From NCBI RefSeq assembly GCF_000308495.1, contig NZ_BAFU01000086.1, positions 124,001-188,000 on the forward strand: a DNA stretch of 64,000 nt, given 5' to 3'. Source of the DNA: Nocardia brevicatena NBRC 12119 (lineage in GTDB: Bacteria; Actinomycetota; Actinomycetes; Mycobacteriales; Mycobacteriaceae). This document shows, one piece after another, positions 49,838 through 58,737 of the stretch (position 1 is its first letter; each line of letters starts with the position of its first letter). Below the pieces are notes generated by a model that saw only the letters and a program-made list of their open reading frames with translations, did not search any database and was not told where the DNA came from. Position numbers and translations under genes: made by a program.

Positions 49838-51226
49838 ATGACCGAACAGATTGAGGCGACCCGCCCGCTCCGGATCGCGATCGTGGGTGCCGGCCCCGCC
49901 GGGATCTACGCCGCCGACGCATTGATGAAATCCGATGCCGAGGTGAGCATTGATCTGTTCGAGCGGATGCCCGCCCCGTTCGGACTGATCCGCTACGGTG
50001 TCGCCCCCGACCACCCCCGCATCAAGGGCATCGTCACCGCCCTGCACAAGGTGCTGGACAAACCGCAGGTGCGACTGCTGGGCAATATCGACTACGGCAC
50101 CGACATCACCCTCGAGGATCTGCGCCGCTTCTACGACGCGGTGATCTTCTCCACCGGCGCCAACGCCGACCGGGCGCTGCCCATCCCCGGCATCGACCTG
50201 GACGGCTCCTACGGTGCGGCCGATTTCGTGTCCTGGTACGACGGGCACCCGGATGTGCCGCGCAGCTGGCCGCTGGAGGCGGAGAAGGTCGCCGTCCTCG
50301 GCGTCGGCAATGTCGCCCTCGACGTGGCGCGAGTGCTGGCCAAGACCGGCGACGAGCTGTTGCCCACCGAGATCCCGCCGAACGTGTATTCCGGGTTGAA
50401 GGCCAACAAGGCCGTCGAGGTGCACGTGTTCGGTCGTCGTGGCCCGGCCCAGGCCAAGTTCACCCCGCTGGAGCTGCGCGAATTGGATCATTCGCCGACC
50501 ATCGAGGTGATCGTCGATCCCGAAGACATCGACTACGACGCCGGCTCGGAGGCGGCGCGGCGGCATTCCAAGCAGGTCGATATGGTCGCCAACACCCTCG
50601 AACAGTGGGCGATCCGTGATCAGGGCAACCGGCCGCACAAGCTGTTTTTGCACTTCTTCGAATCCCCCGCCGAGATCCTGGGCGCCGACGGCAAGGTCGT
50701 GGGACTGCGCACCGAACGCACCCAACTGGACGGCACCGGCAACGTCAAGGGCACCGGGGAGTTCAAGGACTGGGATGTGCAGGCGGTCTACCGGGCCGTG
50801 GGCTACCTGTCACAGAACATCTCCGAACTGCCCTTCGACGACCAGGCCGGCACCGTGCCCAACGAGGCCGGCCGCGTCCTGGCCGACGAGGACGCCGACG
50901 GCGCGGCCCGCTATCTGCCCGCCACCTACGTCACCGGCTGGATCAAACGCGGCCCGGTCGGCCTGATCGGGCATACCAAGGGCGACGCCAACGAGACGGT
51001 GGCCTGCCTGCTCGACGACAGCTCCGGCTTCGCTCCCGCCGCCAGCCCCGATCCGGAATCGGTCGTGGAGTTCCTGGAGGGCAAGGGCATCCCCTACACC
51101 ACCTGGCAGGGCTGGTACCGCCTCGACGCCCACGAGCGTGCCCTCGGCGAGCCGGAGGGCCGCGAACGGGTCAAGGTGGTCGAGCGTGAGGACATGCTGC
51201 GTGCCAGCGAGCCGCACAAGGTCTAG
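49838..51226 (+). CDS. fprA: NADPH-ferredoxin reductase FprA
   Basis: 462 residues of the adrenodoxin-reductase-like family. The FAD motif is IAIVGAGPAGIYAADALM, followed by PFGLIRYGVAPDHPRIK, the NADPH-site VLGVGNVALDVARVLAK, HVFGRRGPAQAKFTPLELRE, and the C-terminal GWIKRGPVGLIGHTKGDANE-TV. It passes electrons from NADPH to ferredoxins, which support P450s and iron metabolism. ATG 49838 is the first of the frame and matches the family start; the ribosome-binding site is weak. A tentative iron-box lies in its promoter. A copy of the structured repeat follows the gene. Confidence 0.97.
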   Translation: MTEQIEATRPLRIAIVGAGPAGIYAADALMKSDAEVSIDLFERMPAPFGLIRYGVAPDHPRIKGIVTALHKVLDKPQVRLLGNIDYGTDITLEDLRRFYDAVIFSTGANADRALPIPGIDLDGSYGAADFVSWYDGHPDVPRSWPLEAEKVAVLGVGNVALDVARVLAKTGDELLPTEIPPNVYSGLKANKAVEVHVFGRRGPAQAKFTPLELRELDHSPTIEVIVDPEDIDYDAGSEAARRHSKQVDMVANTLEQWAIRDQGNRPHKLFLHFFESPAEILGADGKVVGLRTERTQLDGTGNVKGTGEFKDWDVQAVYRAVGYLSQNISELPFDDQAGTVPNEAGRVLADEDADGAARYLPATYVTGWIKRGPVGLIGHTKGDANETVACLLDDSSGFAPAASPDPESVVEFLEGKGIPYTTWQGWYRLDAHERALGEPEGRERVKVVEREDMLRASEPHKV

Positions 51227-51313
51227 GTATCTCCGCGGCGACCACTCGGTTATGCGCGAATCCGCGGACGAACCGACCCGCACCGCCGCCAAGTGGCGCA
51301 ATCCGACACAGGC

Positions 51314-51432
51314 GGGGCCCGCCCCGGGTCCGGACCGACCGGAGCGAATTCGCGTCAGCGGATTCGCGGAGGGAGGGAAGACCCGGGGTCACGAGGGTCC
51401 CGACAGCGCCACCTCTGGTGGCGCCATCAAAT
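51314..51432. repeat. Structured intergenic repeat, copy 3, between fprA and the amidohydrolase
   Basis: Bases 51314-51397 differ from copy 2 at one position. The terminal hairpin is GCGCCACC-TCT-GGTGGCGC (51406-51424), where copy 2 has GCGCCGCC-GAA-GGCGGCGC: a G-C pair has become A-T with pairing kept, while the loop changed freely. CATCAAA follows in both. It could terminate fprA, which ends 87 bp upstream. Confidence 0.88.
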
Positions 51433-51451
51433 ACTGAGGCATTCTGTATCC

Positions 51452-52303
51452 GTGTTCGACGCCCATGTGCACATCATCGATCCGCGGTTCCCGCTGATCG
51501 AGAACGAGGGCTACCTACCGAAGCCGTACACCATCGCGAACTACCGGCAGCGCATGTCCCGTTTCGAGTTGAGCGGCGGCGCCGTGGTCAGCGCGTCCTT
51601 CCAGGACAACGACCAGAGCTACCTGCGTGCCGCGCTCGCCGAATTGGGCCCCGGCTGGGTGGGGGTGACCCGGCTCGACCTGGACGCCACGGACGAGGAG
51701 ATCCTCGACCTGCACCGGGCCGGGGTACGCGCGGTACGTTTCAATCTCAAGCGCGCCGCCGCCGATATCGCGTCCATGACCCGGCAGGCACTGCGCGCCT
51801 ATGACCTGGCGGGCTGGCATGTGGAGATCTATGTCGACGGGCAGATGCTCGCCTCCCTGCAACCGGTGATCATGAAACTGCCCAAGGTGTCGGTCGACCA
51901 TCTCGGCATGTCGGACGAGGGCCTGCCATATCTTCTCGATCTGGTGGACCGCGGTGCGCGGGTGAAGGCGACCGGGTTCGGTCGGGTCGAGATGGACGTC
52001 GCCACCACACTGAGCCGCATCCACGCGGTGAACCCGGAGGCCCTCATGTTCGGCACCGACCTCCCCGGCACCCGCGCCCACCGACCGTTCCGCGACGGAG
52101 ACGTGGAGTTGATCTGCGATGTCGTGGGCAGCGATATGCACGCCGTCCTGGAGGACAACGCCCGCGCCTTCTACGGTCTGCCCGCGATCGAGCGGCCCAT
52201 CGACGACCCGAACCCGACACTGCCGCTGCTGCTCCCGCCGATCCCGGAGGCGGGTCCGGGTCCGAATGACGGCGACACCCGTCCCTTACCGATCGTGGAA
52301 TAG
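51452..52303 (+). CDS. Amidohydrolase family (TIM-like) metal-dependent hydrolase
   Basis: 283 residues. It begins VFDAHVHIIDPRFPLIENEG, with the DxHxH metal motif at residues 3-7. Later segments, VSVDHLGM (His) and LMFGTDLPGTRAHRPFRD (Asp), complete the amidohydrolase-2 metal site. The family includes lactonases such as 2-pyrone-4,6-dicarboxylate hydrolase and decarboxylases; the substrate is not predictable. The C-terminal ~35 residues are proline-rich. GTG 51452 places the metal motif at the very N-terminus, usual for this family; no strong ribosome-binding site precedes it. It is isolated between repeat copy 3 and a convergent DUF456 gene. Confidence 0.85.
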   Translation: MFDAHVHIIDPRFPLIENEGYLPKPYTIANYRQRMSRFELSGGAVVSASFQDNDQSYLRAALAELGPGWVGVTRLDLDATDEEILDLHRAGVRAVRFNLKRAAADIASMTRQALRAYDLAGWHVEIYVDGQMLASLQPVIMKLPKVSVDHLGMSDEGLPYLLDLVDRGARVKATGFGRVEMDVATTLSRIHAVNPEALMFGTDLPGTRAHRPFRDGDVELICDVVGSDMHAVLEDNARAFYGLPAIERPIDDPNPTLPLLLPPIPEAGPGPNDGDTRPLPIVE

Positions 52304-52343
52304 CGGCCTCCGGATACCACCGTCGGCTTGAACGCCGGGCAGC

Positions 52344-52826
52344 CTATGCCGCGATCGCCCCGGCCACCCACACGCCACTGGCCAACAACGCCCCCAGCAG
52401 TTCGACCAGCATGGACAGCCCCACGCCCTTGATGGCGTGCTTGCTCGACTCCCACGCTTGTCGCTGCCCGGGCAGCCGCTGCCACTCCGAAAGATGAACC
52501 CCCACCACGAATCCCACGAACAGGCCGACGACCGGGATCAGGAAGAACCCGACTATTCCGGCGATACCGCCGAGCAGCAGCGTCCGGTTCGGCACCCCCG
52601 CCTCTTTCAACTTCCGCCCCGGCCAGGCGTACTTCACCACCCCCGAAACGATCAGCAGCACGGTGCCGATCGCGAATACCGTCCACGCCACGGCCCCACC
52701 GGTGAGGAATGCCCATACCGCGATGGCCCCGAAGACCAGGATCACGCCCGGCAGCACCGGGACGACGATCCCGACCAGACCGACCAGGATCACCAGGCCG
52801 ACGACGACTTCACCCCATATGCTCAC
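52344..52826 (-). CDS. DUF456 membrane protein
   Basis: 160 residues with four to five hydrophobic segments: VVVGLVILVGLVGIVVPVLP, GVILVFGAIAVWAFL, AWTVFAIGTVLLIVSGVVKY, LLLGGIAGIVGFFLIPVVGL and LGALLASGVWVAGAIAA. The VPVLPG and IPVVGLFVGFVVGVHLSE motifs with the PGRKLKEAGVPN loop are characteristic of DUF456. Expected in the plasma membrane; function unknown. It is preceded by the divergent-position vapC stop 74 bp away and shares no operon with its neighbours. Confidence 0.88.
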   Translation of the reverse strand: MSIWGEVVVGLVILVGLVGIVVPVLPGVILVFGAIAVWAFLTGGAVAWTVFAIGTVLLIVSGVVKYAWPGRKLKEAGVPNRTLLLGGIAGIVGFFLIPVVGLFVGFVVGVHLSEWQRLPGQRQAWESSKHAIKGVGLSMLVELLGALLASGVWVAGAIAA

Positions 52827-52900
52827 GATTCCTCCACAGTCGACGCTGCCCGAATTCTTCCGTATGCGGACGAGCGAGGGTGAATGTTTCGGCCTGGACC

Positions 52901-53275
52901 CTAGACCGCCAGTATGGCGACCTCGTACTTCTGGCAGTGGGGGTCTCGGGTGACCAGTGTGAGGTCTTCTCGCTGGGCCTGTGCCACCAGCATGCGGTCG
53001 AAGGGATCGCGGTGTATCGGTGGAAGGCGCCCGGCGGTTATCGCATGGTCGTGATTGACGGGCAGTGCGATAAACCCACTGTCTCGGATACGTTCGGGCA
53101 GATCATCGGGCCCGATCAGTTTTCCCGTGGCCTGTTTGATGGCCACTTCCCACAGCGTCACGGCGCTCACATACACATCAGGATCGTGATCGAGCCGGTC
53201 TTTGAGATCTTCCGGCAGCGTGGAGTCGTCGTTCAACCACCACAGCACCACGTGGGTGTCCAGCAGAAGACTCAT
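52901..53275 (-). CDS. vapC: VapC-family PIN ribonuclease toxin
   Basis: 124 residues, a complete PIN domain. LLLDTHVVLWWLN carries the first Asp (residue 6), SAVTLWEVAIKQATGKL the conserved Glu, and RDPFDRMLVAQAQREDLTLV the distal Asp pair. The subtype with LDTHxxLWW and HRDPFDRML is the common VapC/PhdC-type RNase. Its ATG overlaps the antitoxin stop (4 bp), the classic antitoxin-first arrangement. All catalytic acids are intact, unlike the other PIN genes in this window. Confidence 0.93.
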   Translation of the reverse strand: MSLLLDTHVVLWWLNDDSTLPEDLKDRLDHDPDVYVSAVTLWEVAIKQATGKLIGPDDLPERIRDSGFIALPVNHDHAITAGRLPPIHRDPFDRMLVAQAQREDLTLVTRDPHCQKYEVAILAV

Positions 53276-53529
53276 GACAACAGACCGAAGTCCGCGGCAA
53301 TCGCGGCATTGGTTTCCGCGGAGTCCCAGTTGGGGCCGAGTGTGAGCTTGCCGCGCAATGATCCGCGGCCGGTACGGCCGGCCCTGCGGACGAGCGGCAC
53401 AACTTTGGCGACCGGGTGCCCGGCCCGACTGATGACGATCTCTTCGCCGTGCTCGACTCGCTCGATGATCCGCGACAGGTTGGTCTTGGCCTCATGAATG
53501 TTGAACTGCTCGGCCGCACTGCCTGACAT
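53272..53529 (-). CDS. vapB: VapB/Phd-type antitoxin
   Basis: 85 residues. The N-terminal Phd/YefM-like DNA-binding domain reads FNIHEAKTNLSRIIERVEHG, EEIVISRAGHPVAKVVPL; the C-terminal tail, GSLRGKLTLGPNWDS and beyond, would wrap the toxin. ATG 53529 follows AAGGAGGTGG. The palindrome CTTAGCTAAG overlaps this ribosome-binding site, so binding of the complex would block both transcription and translation start. Confidence 0.93.
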   Translation of the reverse strand: MSGSAAEQFNIHEAKTNLSRIIERVEHGEEIVISRAGHPVAKVVPLVRRAGRTGRGSLRGKLTLGPNWDSAETNAAIAADFGLLS

Positions 53530-53537
53530 GCCACCTC

Positions 53538-53547
53538 CTTAGCTAAG
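53538..53547. promoter_or_regulatory. vapBC operator palindrome
   Basis: CTTAGCTAAG is a perfect 10-bp palindrome nine bases before the vapB ATG, overlapping AAGGAGG, with CCTC/GAGG flanks adding partial symmetry. A further TTAG follows at 53551. Typical position for VapBC autorepression. Confidence 0.55.
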
Positions 53548-53820
53548 AGGTTAGTCCACCTCCCGACCGGGGTCAACGCGATCACGAAGCACCAAGGCCG
53601 GTATCAAACCCCGTTCACCTCCTCGTGCTGCGTGGCTGTGATGCACTGTCGTGGCGACCTCGGTCGGGTGGACCACCGGCCCGGCCTCGTCCTCGACTCC
53701 GGAACCGACACGGCATCACGGACGGGCCGACCCGCAGTGGCGGATCTCCACCCGGTCGGAAACCGTTTCACCGAATCCGCCGCCCTCCACTATCGAGACG
53801 CCCATATCGGGATCGCTATC

Positions 53821-54807
53821 TCAGCACTCACGACCCAGACGCAGCCGAGCCACCACGGCACGGTGATCGGAACCCGGTAGGTCCACCGTCTCCGCCGCGA
53901 CCGCGCAGGCCCCGGCGGTGAGGATGTGGTCGATGCCGACCAAGGGCGCCGGCCACTTGTCGGTCGGGTAGGTGATCAAGTGTCCGGCACCCGCCTGTTC
54001 GGCCGCGTCGCCGAAGCGCCCGGACACCAGGGCCCGGAACTGCGAATGATCGTAGGTGGCATTGAAATCGCCGCCGACGATCACCGGTCGATCCGACGGC
54101 GCTCGGTCGAGGATGTCGTGCAGACGGGACAACTCGTCGGCCCAGACCTGGGCGTGGACGATCGGCGGGACCGGATGGAAGGCGTACACCGCGACCGGTC
54201 CGATGCTCGGAACATCGGCCGCCGCCGAAATCTGGTTGAACATGAAGCCGTCGTACTCGACGGTGTCGGATAGCGGGTAACTACTCCAGATCCCCGTGCC
54301 GCTCGCGGCGTTTCCAGGGCGCAGATATCGGTGCGGCAACACCCGGTCGAGCCCCGCTCGGCCGAGATCCTCGACCGCCGCCGGGGTGAGCTCGTTGACG
54401 GTGAGCACAGCGATATTCCGCGCACGTACTTCGTCGACGAGCGACGCGGGATCGGCTCCGTCGAACAGCAGATTGGCCTGCATCGCCATCACCGCGTGCC
54501 CGTCGTCACCGACCATGCGGCCGACGTAGAGCGGGGCCTGGGTCCAGAACGCGGCCGCGAAGACAGCGATCGCCATGCCCGCACCGATCCAACGCCGCAG
54601 GACGGCGAAGATCGCCGCCCCCGCGAGCGCGGAACTCATCAGGTACGGAGCGACCGACACGGCCGAGACCACGAGGGGGAACAACCACGGGACCACCGTG
54701 GGGAGCCACCGCGGACTGAAGTGCAGGACGACCCCTGCGACTCCGACCAGTGTGGCGATCCACGCAAGCTTGGCGACCACCTCTGGCCGGTTCACTGCCC
54801 ACTTCAC
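53821..54807 (-). CDS. Endonuclease/exonuclease/phosphatase-family membrane protein
   Basis: 328 residues. Three hydrophobic helices occupy the first ~95 residues (LAWIATLVGVAGVVLHF, LFPLVVSAVSVAPYLMSSAL, MAIAVFAAAFWTQAPLYV). An extracytoplasmic EEP domain follows, with MQANLLFDGADP, AVLTVNELTP (metal Glu), PVIVGGDFNATYDH (GDFN motif) and GSDHRAVVARL (catalytic SDH). The layout matches surface-anchored phosphodiesterases or nucleases of actinobacteria that act on phospholipids or DNA outside the membrane. ATG 54807 has no strong ribosome-binding site. About 290 bp of unremarkable DNA separate it from vapB. Confidence 0.88.
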   Translation of the reverse strand: MKWAVNRPEVVAKLAWIATLVGVAGVVLHFSPRWLPTVVPWLFPLVVSAVSVAPYLMSSALAGAAIFAVLRRWIGAGMAIAVFAAAFWTQAPLYVGRMVGDDGHAVMAMQANLLFDGADPASLVDEVRARNIAVLTVNELTPAAVEDLGRAGLDRVLPHRYLRPGNAASGTGIWSSYPLSDTVEYDGFMFNQISAAADVPSIGPVAVYAFHPVPPIVHAQVWADELSRLHDILDRAPSDRPVIVGGDFNATYDHSQFRALVSGRFGDAAEQAGAGHLITYPTDKWPAPLVGIDHILTAGACAVAAETVDLPGSDHRAVVARLRLGREC

Positions 54808-55004
54808 ATCCGACAGCCAAACACGAGTCGCGCGCCGATCGTGGAGCCGAGGTTCCCGCCGGTGGACAGGGAAGTCGCGTCGAGAGGTTCACCCTCACCA
54901 CCGGGCTCGCGAGGAGCTCCCGAGCCGGCGCGGGCGAGAGTGCCGCGCCCCCGCCGCACGGCCGACTCCGCCTGATCGACCGAACGCCCGAGGGAATACC
55001 GCGA

Positions 55005-55550
55005 TCAGAACAGGGTCGGCTCGCCGAAACCTGAGGTGCGTTCGATGACCAGCAACCGGAGTTTGGTGTCGATGCCGCCCGGCGCCGAGAAGCCGTGCAG
55101 GGCGTGATCGGCGGACAGCACCCGGTGGCACGGGATGATGAGCGGGATCGGGTTGCGGCCCAGCGCCTGACCGACCGCCTGGGCCGCGCCCGGCGCGCCG
55201 GCCCGTTCGGCGACGGCACCGTAGCCGAGGGTGTGGCCGGGGTCGATGGCGCGCGTGACGGCGTACACCGCGCGGTGGAATTCGGGCACACCCGTTATAT
55301 CCACCGGGATCCAGCGCAGATCGTCCAGGTCGCCGTCCAGGTGGGCGCGGATACCCGCGATCGCCTCCGCTCGCGGCCCGGCCTCGGGTTCCGGCCGCAG
55401 CCGGGTGCTGTCCTGGCCCGGAGGTGCGCCCGGGCCGTTCTCGGGGAGGCGGAACCGCACGACGATATCATCGCGCCACGCTATGGCGCAGCGGCCGATA
55501 GCGGTGTCGAACAGCGTCGTATCGATGGGAGCGCCCACACTACCCGGCAT
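55005..55550 (-). CDS. ogt: Methylated-DNA-protein-cysteine methyltransferase (MGMT/Ogt)
   Basis: 181 residues. The suicide DNA-repair enzyme removes methyl groups from O6-methylguanine. The active-site motif IPCHRVL is present, preceded by GYGAVAERAGAPGAAQAVGQ (helix-turn-helix with arginine finger region slightly altered) and followed by GFSAPGGIDTKLRLLVIE. The N-terminal ribonuclease-H-like part is short and proline-rich. ATG 55550 is preferred from the family start (TTLFDTAIGRCAIAW). It diverges from the racemase gene across 140 bp. Confidence 0.9.
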   Translation of the reverse strand: MPGSVGAPIDTTLFDTAIGRCAIAWRDDIVVRFRLPENGPGAPPGQDSTRLRPEPEAGPRAEAIAGIRAHLDGDLDDLRWIPVDITGVPEFHRAVYAVTRAIDPGHTLGYGAVAERAGAPGAAQAVGQALGRNPIPLIIPCHRVLSADHALHGFSAPGGIDTKLRLLVIERTSGFGEPTLF

Positions 55551-55690
55551 ACCGACAGTCTGCCGCCGGCCACCGACAATCCGAGCGGGAGTCCTCCGAC
55601 CCTCGCGGACGCCATGGCTATTGTCATACTGTCAATATGTTCGCAGGTGCTGCGGGCAGACACAGGATCGACGACGAACCGAGGTAAGGC
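55551..55690. promoter_or_regulatory. ogt-racemase divergent promoter with TGTCA repeats
   Basis: ATTGTCATACTGTCAATATG (55619-55638) contains two direct TGTCAnTA words 9 bp apart in the only AT-rich stretch of the gap. It is likely the racemase promoter or a regulator site. The assignment is by composition and position only. Confidence 0.35.
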
Positions 55691-56791
55691 GTGAGCACAC
55701 CATCCACCGCCACCGAGCAGGGCCCGCTCGCGGGCATTCGGGTTATCGAACTGGCCGGGATCGGGCCGGGGCCGCACGCCGCGCTGCTGCTCGCCGACCT
55801 CGGCGCCGATGTCGTCCGCATCCAGCGGGCCGGGCAGCTGCCCGGCGGTTTCGACCGGCCCCAGCTGCGCGGGCGCACAATCGTCGAGGCCAACCTGAAG
55901 GACCCGGCCGATGTAGAGAAGGTGCTCGGTCTGGTGGAGAAGGCCGACGTGCTCATCGAGGGCTTTCGGCCCGGCGTCACCGAGCGTATGGGCCTCGGCC
56001 CCGAGGTCGCGCTGGAACGCAACCCGCGTCTGGTCTACGGGCGGATGACCGGTTGGGGTCAGCACGGCCCGCTGGCCGATCGCGCCGGCCACGACATCAA
56101 CTACATCAGCATCACCGGTGTCCTGCACGCCATCGGCCGTAGGGGCGAACGTCCGGTGCCACCGCTGAACATGGTCGGTGATTTCGGCGGCGGTTCGATG
56201 TTCCTGGTATTCGGTATCCTCGCCGCCCTGGTCGAACGGCAGACCTCCGGTAAGGGTCAGATCATCGACTCCGCCATGGTGGACGGCGCGCTCGCCCTCT
56301 CGCACATGATCTGGGGTATGCGCGGTATGGGCACCTGGTCGGAGGAGCGCGGGGTGAACCTCCTCGACACCGGCATGTCCTTCTACGACACCTACGAGAC
56401 CGCCGATGGCAGGTACATGGCCGTGGGCGCCATCGAACCGCAGTTCTACGCCCAGCTGCTCGCCGGGCTGGACATCGATCCCGAGGGCCTGCCCCACCAG
56501 CTCGATCCCGCCGGTCAGGACAGCCTGAAGAAGCTGTTCGCCGAGAAGTTCCGCAGTAGGACCCGGGACGAGTGGACCGAGATCTTCGCCGGCACGGACG
56601 CCTGCGTGAGCCCGGTGCTGACCTTCGAGGAAGCCACCCACAACGAGCACATCGCCGCCCGCGGCTCACTGCTCGAACTGGAGGACATCACCCAGCACGC
56701 CCCGGCACCCCGGTTCTCCCGTACCCCGAACGGCGCACCCACACCGCCCCCGACGGAAGCAACCCCGATCGAGAACATCTGGGCGGACTGA
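55691..56791 (+). CDS. mcr: CoA-transferase family III protein, alpha-methylacyl-CoA racemase (Mcr-like)
   Basis: 366 residues of the CaiB/BaiF family. Conserved features are [72 protein letters not shown] (with the His/Asp-containing GHDINY active-site segment) and [20 protein letters not shown]. This set matches mycobacterial Mcr, which epimerises 2-methyl-branched acyl-CoAs before beta-oxidation. The GTG at 55691 follows GAGGTAAGGC. A hairpin follows the stop. It may act on branched acyl-CoAs also handled by the operon at 17-26 kb, though they are not linked. Confidence 0.93.
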   Translation: MSTPSTATEQGPLAGIRVIELAGIGPGPHAALLLADLGADVVRIQRAGQLPGGFDRPQLRGRTIVEANLKDPADVEKVLGLVEKADVLIEGFRPGVTERMGLGPEVALERNPRLVYGRMTGWGQHGPLADRAGHDINYISITGVLHAIGRRGERPVPPLNMVGDFGGGSMFLVFGILAALVERQTSGKGQIIDSAMVDGALALSHMIWGMRGMGTWSEERGVNLLDTGMSFYDTYETADGRYMAVGAIEPQFYAQLLAGLDIDPEGLPHQLDPAGQDSLKKLFAEKFRSRTRDEWTEIFAGTDACVSPVLTFEEATHNEHIAARGSLLELEDITQHAPAPRFSRTPNGAPTPPPTEATPIENIWAD

Positions 56792-56796
56792 GGCAC

Positions 56797-56832
56797 GGGG
56801 TCGACTTCGCTCCGCGGGGCAGGGCCGACCCC
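56797..56832 (+). terminator. Hairpin after the racemase gene
   Basis: GGGGTCG (56797-56803) pairs with CGACCCC (56826-56832), with further GC pairing possible inside (CCGCGGGGC region). It begins six bases after the stop codon and is a reasonable terminator. Confidence 0.6.
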
Positions 56833-56923
56833 CTCCCTTCCGAGCGCTACGTATGGCCGTGCGACAAGGCATGCTTCCTGTCACGAAGCGCAGCACCATC
56901 GAATTGTCGGAAGACAGGCTCCG

Positions 56924-57171
56924 TTACACCGTCCGTACGACCGGGGCGGGTTTGCTGCCCAGGGCATCGATCAGTTTGCGAATATCGTTCGGATCCGAGG
57001 TCCGGATGAGGGCACCGAGACCTGCCGCCATGACAACGACAGTGGCATCCACCATGTCCGCGGTCCCGGCTTTACCGCACAGGATTCCTGCGGCTTCGGC
57101 GACCTCGAGGCCAACCGGCTCGACCTGGCATCCGGTGAGGAACCGACCGAGCCGAACCTGCCGACCAGGGC
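56924..57171 (-). pseudogene. C-terminal half of a PIN-domain toxin gene
   Basis: The minus strand reads SPGRQVRLGRFLTGCQVEPV, GLEVAEAAGILCGKAGTADM, VDATVVVMAAGLGALIRTSD, PNDIRKLIDALGSK and stops at 56924. The VDATVVV...LIRTSDPNDIRKL part is the second catalytic half of a VapC-type PIN domain. There is no start codon: upstream the frame runs into the mocR coding region. The first half, with the first catalytic Asp and any antitoxin, is gone. A gene relic truncated at the mocR 3' end. Confidence 0.7.
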
Positions 57172-58677
57172 TCAGTAGCACGTAAGCGGCTGTAGAGGCT
57201 CGGCGGCGTGGGGGCCGAGAGTCGCGTAGGCGGAGGCGATGGCGGTGGCCGCGCGGCGGAGGTCGGCCTCGGGGTGGGTGTAAGGAATACGGAGGAACCG
57301 TTCGAAGGAACCCTGGACGCCGAAACGCGGGCCGGCGGCCAGGAGTACGCCGTGATTGGGGGCCGTGGCGGCCAGGGACGTGGAAACCGGCGCGGGAAGT
57401 TGGACCCATACCGACATACCGCCCACCCCGGGGCCGACGCGCCAGTCGGGGAGCTCGGTGGCCAGCGCGTCGAGCAAGGCGGCGCGTTGGGCGCCCAACT
57501 GTTCGCGGCGGCGGGCGAGGATGGAATCCGCGTGCTCGAACAGGTGGGTGGCGGCCAGCTGATCCATGAGCGGGGTGCCCAGGTCGACGGTGGAGCGAAT
57601 ACCGAGAAGCCGGGTGATCAGCGACCGGCCGGCGCGTATCCAACCCACCCGCAGGCCTCCCCAGAAGGATTTGGAGGCCGAACCGATGGTGATCACCTCG
57701 CTGCCCTGGGCGAAAGACGCCACGGGTGGCGGCGGGGGGGCGTCGGTGAGGGTCAGATCCGCCATGGATTCGTCGACGATGACCGTCATGCGGGTCTCGC
57801 GGGCGATGGCGACCAACTCGGCGCGGTCGGCGGCCCCCATGAGCAAGCCGGTGGGGTTGTTGTGGTCGGGTACCAGGTAGGCCAGGGTGGCCGCGGTCTG
57901 TCGTGCGGCGCTGCGGATACCGTCGAGGTCCCAGCCGGCGTCGGGAAATTCCGGACGCAGCGGCACCGGGATCGGGCGGGCGCCCACATCGCGGATGGCC
58001 TCGATGGCATTGGGATAGGTGGGATGGTCGATCAGCACCCGGGACATCGGTGGGGCCAGGGCGTTGAGCAGCAGACGCAGACCGTGCTGGGCGCCGAGGG
58101 TGACCAGGAGTTGGTCCGGTTCGGTGGGAAGTCCGCGGCGGGTGTAGCGGCGGGCGAGGGCCTCGCGGAGGGCGAGTACACCGACAGGGTCCATACCGTG
58201 ACTCCCCAGGTAGGACCGAAGTCCTTGGAGCGCATATGAATACGCGTCCGACATCTCCGGGGGCGCGGCCATGGCGGCATAGGTGAGGTCCACGGCCGGC
58301 TGCTCCGGTTCGCCCATGCCCACCAAGAGGCTTCGGGTGGCCTTACGACCGTCGTGCTGAACCGTTGGGGGCAGGGCGACCGTACTGCGCGAGCCCTGGC
58401 GGGTGATGAGATAGCCGTGTTCCCGCAGCAGCGCGTAGCAGGTCGTCACGGTCGTGCGACTCACGCCGAGGACGGTGGCCAGCTCGCGTTCGCTCGGCAG
58501 CGCCACCCCCAGGGGTGCGCGGCCGTCGTGAATCAGCAGCCGGATACCTTCGGCCAGGGCCAGGTAGGCGGGGCGGCCGGTCTTGCGTGCGGCGCCATTG
58601 CCCGCCGGATCGTCGATATGCCGCCAGCGCCCTAGGTCGCGGGCCAGTCCGGTTGCGCTGATCGCTCGCAGTGCCAT
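57172..58677 (-). CDS. MocR-type regulator (GntR helix-turn-helix fused to aminotransferase domain)
   Basis: 501 residues. A GntR winged helix (residues ~35-100: LALAEGIRLLIHDGRAPLGV, ALPSERELATVLGVSRTTVT) is joined to a fold-type I aminotransferase domain (~140-490) with LVTLGAQHGLRLLLNAL, VPDHNNPTGLLM, VIVDESMADL and the PLP-lysine motif TIGSASKSFWGGLRVGW. MocR regulators sense PLP or an amino compound. ATG 58677 lies directly behind AAGTCCAGT, which recurs 34 bp further and again around the divergent small gene. That gene (58738) is the likely target. Confidence 0.94.
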   Translation of the reverse strand: MALRAISATGLARDLGRWRHIDDPAGNGAARKTGRPAYLALAEGIRLLIHDGRAPLGVALPSERELATVLGVSRTTVTTCYALLREHGYLITRQGSRSTVALPPTVQHDGRKATRSLLVGMGEPEQPAVDLTYAAMAAPPEMSDAYSYALQGLRSYLGSHGMDPVGVLALREALARRYTRRGLPTEPDQLLVTLGAQHGLRLLLNALAPPMSRVLIDHPTYPNAIEAIRDVGARPIPVPLRPEFPDAGWDLDGIRSAARQTAATLAYLVPDHNNPTGLLMGAADRAELVAIARETRMTVIVDESMADLTLTDAPPPPPVASFAQGSEVITIGSASKSFWGGLRVGWIRAGRSLITRLLGIRSTVDLGTPLMDQLAATHLFEHADSILARRREQLGAQRAALLDALATELPDWRVGPGVGGMSVWVQLPAPVSTSLAATAPNHGVLLAAGPRFGVQGSFERFLRIPYTHPEADLRRAATAIASAYATLGPHAAEPLQPLTCY

Positions 58678-58720
58678 AAGTCCAGTATTGGGTCAGTGGC
58701 TATTCAAGAACAAGTCCAGT
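58678..58720. promoter_or_regulatory. MocR direct-repeat operator candidate
   Basis: AAGTCCAGT occurs at 58678-58686 and 58712-58720 in the 60-bp gap between mocR and the divergent small gene. The 34-bp spacing is about three helical turns, as expected for a MocR dimer binding two direct repeats on one face of the DNA. Regulation of both genes is inferred. Confidence 0.6.
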
Positions 58721-58737
58721 TGTCGCATGCTGAGTCC

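Noticed and set aside
53632-53880. 82-codon plus-strand frame between vapB and the EEP-family gene
   Set aside because: No domain or ribosome-binding site; it overlaps the 3' end of a better-supported gene on the other strand.
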